A stretch of 64,000 nucleotides of DNA from Thermoguttaceae bacterium (GTDB lineage Bacteria; Planctomycetota; Planctomycetia; Pirellulales; Thermoguttaceae), in NCBI GenBank assembly GCA_017407125.1, contig JAFQXE010000047.1, positions 62,001-126,000 of the forward strand. The letters are read 5' to 3'. Positions 61,887 to 64,000 of the stretch are shown here, in pieces. The notes beneath the pieces were generated by a model that made no database searches, had not been told where the DNA came from, and was given only the letters and a program-made list of their open reading frames with translations. The position numbers and the translations under genes are program-made. Numbering within the stretch: the stretch's first letter is position 1; each line of letters opens with the position of its first letter.

Positions 61887-62513
61887 ATGGTAGAGTATCG
61901 AAATTTTTTCGTCCGCTTTTCTGGCGACGGCGGTCGCATGACTCTTAACGAGAAGGACGATTGCTGGGAATACCTTTGTCCCGGCAAAGGCAAGATTGTT
62001 GCCTGGCTTGACCCGAACGACGAAGAAGAATGCGTTTTTCTGAACGTCCGATTTTTGGACGTCAACGGCGCTCAGCTTCCTAAAAATGAAAGCAAGGCGT
62101 CTATTTCCTATGCTATCGCGTTTGTTTACGCTGGCATGGCTGCTCTGGAATTCCGACCAACTCGAAATAGTCTGATGATGGCTCTTCCGTATGGACATGG
62201 ACATTGGACGAAGATTGTTCGTCCCGATCAAATCGTTGGATTGCCTGCGCTGATACTGTTTGCAAAAAACAGTTTTGACGTTGACTATCTGCTCATTCCG
62301 GAACGTCCCGAATTCTTCCCGCGCGAAGAACGTGAAATGACGCCGGAACGGGAAGAAATCATTAAAAAAATGGAAGCGTTCAAAGCTCGAATGCAGGAAC
62401 GCGAGAAAGAAATGGAAAAGGAAGCCCGCGAAAACATCCAGCGCGCAAACGAAGACTGGAAAGAGTGGGAACGCCGTCAATCTGAAGAAAACGACTCTAA
62501 CCGCAGCGAATAA
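61887..62513 (+). CDS. Unknown protein, tandem copy 1
   Basis: 208 residues from the ATG at 61887, chosen for the GAAGGAG six bases upstream; the frame is open upstream to 61761 but that part is leader DNA. No signal peptide. The N-terminal 140 residues are probably a beta-rich domain (FFVRFSGDGGRMTLNEKDD, WEYLCPGKGKIVAWLDPND, VFLNVRFLDVNG); the last 70 are a charged coiled coil (MEAFKARMQEREKEMEKEA, ENIQRANEDWKEWERRQ). No family is recognised. A near-identical relative follows at 62704. Probably cytoplasmic. Confidence 0.7.
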   Translation: MVEYRNFFVRFSGDGGRMTLNEKDDCWEYLCPGKGKIVAWLDPNDEEECVFLNVRFLDVNGAQLPKNESKASISYAIAFVYAGMAALEFRPTRNSLMMALPYGHGHWTKIVRPDQIVGLPALILFAKNSFDVDYLLIPERPEFFPREEREMTPEREEIIKKMEAFKARMQEREKEMEKEARENIQRANEDWKEWERRQSEENDSNRSE

Positions 62514-62542
62514 ACGAGCGCCCGTTTTCCGGGGGTTTTTAA

Positions 62543-62582
62543 GACCGTTTGTCAACGCTGGCAAACGGTCGTTTTATTTTTC
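62543..62582 (+). terminator. Rho-independent terminator after tandem copy 1
   Basis: Stem GACCGTTTG (62543-62551) with CAAACGGTC (62562-62570), then GTTTTATTTTTCTT. Confidence 0.8.
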
Positions 62583-62703
62583 TTGCTAGTAGAGGATGTT
62601 TTTTGTAACGTTCCCGCCGGTTTTCTCGTATATATGTATTACCCGGCGGAGAATTGTTTCCTGTCGGGAGTCTGTTTCCTGTTTTTCATGGAGAAGGAGA
62701 GAT

Positions 62704-63324
62704 ATAGTAGAGTATCGAAGATTTTTCGCCCGATTTTCTGGCGACGGCGGCAGAATGACGCTTAACGAGAAAGACGATTGCTGGGAATACCTTTGTCCCG
62801 GCAAAGGCAAGATTGTTGCCTGGCTTGACCCGAACGACGAAGAAGAACTCGTTTACCTGAACGTCCGTTTCCTGGACGTCAATGGCAATTCGGTCCCTAA
62901 AAAGGAAAACAAGGCGTACATTTCCTGCGCGCTCGTAATTGATTCGATGGGCGCGATTGTTCTGGAATTCCAACCAATACCAGCGGATCTGACGTGGACT
63001 CTCCCCTATGGCGATTGGACGGGCGTCATTCGTCCAGATCAAGTTGTTGGAATGCCGGGGCTGATAACGTTTGCAAATAACAGTTTTGGCATTGACTATC
63101 TGCTCATTCCGGAACGTCCTGAATTCTTCCCTCGCAAAGAACGTGAAATGACGCCTGAACTCGAAGAAAGCCTTAAAGAAGCGGAAGAGATCAAAGACCG
63201 AATGAAGGCACGCGATAAAGAAATTGAACAGAAAGTTCGCGAAAACATCCAGCGCACAAACGAAGAATGGGAAGAGTGGGAACGCCGTCAGGCTGAAGAA
63301 AACGACAGCGATCAAGGCAAATAA
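62704..63324 (+). CDS. Unknown protein, tandem copy 2 with altered start codon
   Basis: Homologous to the gene at 61887 along its full length (VEYRRFFARFSGDGGRMTLN; CPGKGKIVAWLDPNDEEE; ending ENIQRTNEEWEEWERRQ). The position of the copy 1 start ATG reads ATA here (62704), while the GAAGGAG before it is kept. The next in-frame ATG is at 62755 (inside GGRMTLN), giving 189 residues; an upstream in-frame ATG at 62596 would read through the leader. So the gene is shortened, extended or silent. The coordinates given follow homology, not a proven start. Confidence 0.6.
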   Translation: MVEYRRFFARFSGDGGRMTLNEKDDCWEYLCPGKGKIVAWLDPNDEEELVYLNVRFLDVNGNSVPKKENKAYISCALVIDSMGAIVLEFQPIPADLTWTLPYGDWTGVIRPDQVVGMPGLITFANNSFGIDYLLIPERPEFFPRKEREMTPELEESLKEAEEIKDRMKARDKEIEQKVRENIQRTNEEWEEWERRQAEENDSDQGK

Positions 63325-63681
63325 ACGACCATCGGTTTTCCGGGGGACTTTTAAGGTTCATCCGACAAGTTGGCGCCTGTGAACTAAAATATGGTTTATT
63401 TAGGGTCTAGCAAGTCCCACACGGAAAACACGGATGAGACGGATTCACACCGATTGATTAACTATTGTCCTGAAGTCATTATTTAAATCAAAGGATTATT
63501 AAATGATTAGAATAATATATCAGAAATAATGAACTTATATTAACTAATCGGTGAAAATCCGTATTTCCCGGGGGCTTACGCACCCCGGCTCGCCAAAATC
63601 CGTGAACGGACTGACCTGCATAAACGTCAGGCGCCAACTTGCAGGAAGAGCCAATAATTTTATCTGAAACTGAACTCTGTT
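63325..63681. repeat. Gap with paired repeats
   Basis: GGTTCATCCGACAAGTTGG at 63355-63373 and a partner CGCCAACTTGCAGG near 63632; CACACGGAAAACACGGATGA (63419) with inverted ATCGGTGAAAATCCGTATTT (63548). The two pairs are nested around an AT-rich centre. No gene seen. Confidence 0.55.
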
Positions 63682-63993
63682 CTATTCTTTGTCTTGGGAA
63701 TTGAGAGAAACGTCTTTTCGATATTTATAAATCTGTTCTACCATATATTTTTTGAAAATATAGTCTGTAGTTTGTGTGTCAATAATTTGGTTAACAGACT
63801 CGACAAACTGACGTAATTCTTCAGTGGATGCGGAGTCAAGGAAAGAAGTCCAAAACTCTTCCGTATTAGATAAGTATTTTTTATTCTCGCGTTGTTTTAC
63901 ATAATCTGAATCTGTTATTGGATAAGGATAATTACGGGCTGTAAAGATGGTTAGTTTGCCTTCTTTTAAAAATTTTGATAAATCAGATAACAC
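63682..63993 (-). CDS. Hypothetical protein, probably partial at the right edge
   Basis: At least 103 residues, ending VSLNSQDKE. The GTG at 63993 is the only visible candidate start but the frame stays open to the window edge, so the N-terminus may lie outside. Composition is helical and polar (EEFWTSFLDSASTEELRQFV, YMVEQIYKYRKD). No family is recognised, and no signal is visible in the part seen. Confidence 0.5.
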   Translation of the reverse strand: MLSDLSKFLKEGKLTIFTARNYPYPITDSDYVKQRENKKYLSNTEEFWTSFLDSASTEELRQFVESVNQIIDTQTTDYIFKKYMVEQIYKYRKDVSLNSQDKE

Positions 63994-64000
63994 ATTTTTA

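Noticed and set aside
1..64000. tRNA, rRNA, transposase, integrase or phage genes
   Set aside because: I looked in all gaps and found no cloverleaf ending in CCA-type context, no rRNA segments, and no DDE or tyrosine recombinase motifs.

Overview
The window looks like a chromosomal segment of a Planctomycetota-like (PVC group) bacterium, possibly gut or rumen associated, with GC near the middle range. This is an inference from gene content: PEP-CTERM proteins, formylglycine-generating-enzyme-like (SUMF1) domain proteins, a DUF1570-type metallopeptidase, a VIT/DUF2135 protein, a DUF11 lipoprotein, large secreted carbohydrate-active proteins, and many exported proteins of unknown function. No rRNA, tRNA, CRISPR array, transposase or phage module was recognised.

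Layout. 1-5.7 kb: end of a TIM-barrel isomerase gene, an SGNH hydrolase, a SUMF1-domain protein and a tandem pair of exported helical proteins. 5.8-14 kb, minus strand: ilvD, a caspase-like/beta-helix protein and an autotransporter. 14-22.4 kb, plus strand: TPR lipoprotein, VIT/vWA/TPR/DUF2135 protein, TPR protein overlapping an exported PCMT-like methyltransferase, then tmk. 22.5-25.8 kb, minus strand: a SLOG-like/YkgJ fusion, a PrsW-type membrane protease and a radical SAM protein. 26-28.8 kb: a PQQ-type propeller with an acidic repeat tail and a TIM-barrel isomerase. 29-33 kb, minus strand: a DUF11 lipoprotein and two paralogous exported proteins. 33-37.3 kb: LolA-like protein, dtd, DUF1570 peptidase, cyuA-like gene. 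38-52.5 kb: an accessory carbohydrate-related region (LamG PEP-CTERM protein, FAD oxidoreductase, GH2 glycosidase, ankyrin lipoprotein, sialidase-like protein, two metallophosphoesterases). 53-55.6 kb: a second PEP-CTERM gene. 56.7-58.7 kb: groES-groEL. 59-63.3 kb: a second SUMF1-domain protein and a tandem pair of small unknown genes; a partial gene closes the window.

The strongest signal concerns the two PEP-CTERM genes. They share promoter, 5' leader, N-terminal signal region, C-terminal sorting signal and terminator, but have unrelated middle parts. Each carries a poly-C tract about ten codons after the start. The first has 11 C and is in frame; the second has 10 C and hits a stop after 15 codons. 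This is the layout expected for ON/OFF phase variation of cell-surface proteins by slipped-strand mispairing.

The second strong signal is the intergenic DNA. It is packed with several families of palindromic, heptamer-based repeats, many with a GCAAGCG-like core. One family has entered two coding sequences in frame (the cyuA-like gene and the GH2 gene), giving the same LPTASCLLPY-type peptide in two unrelated proteins.
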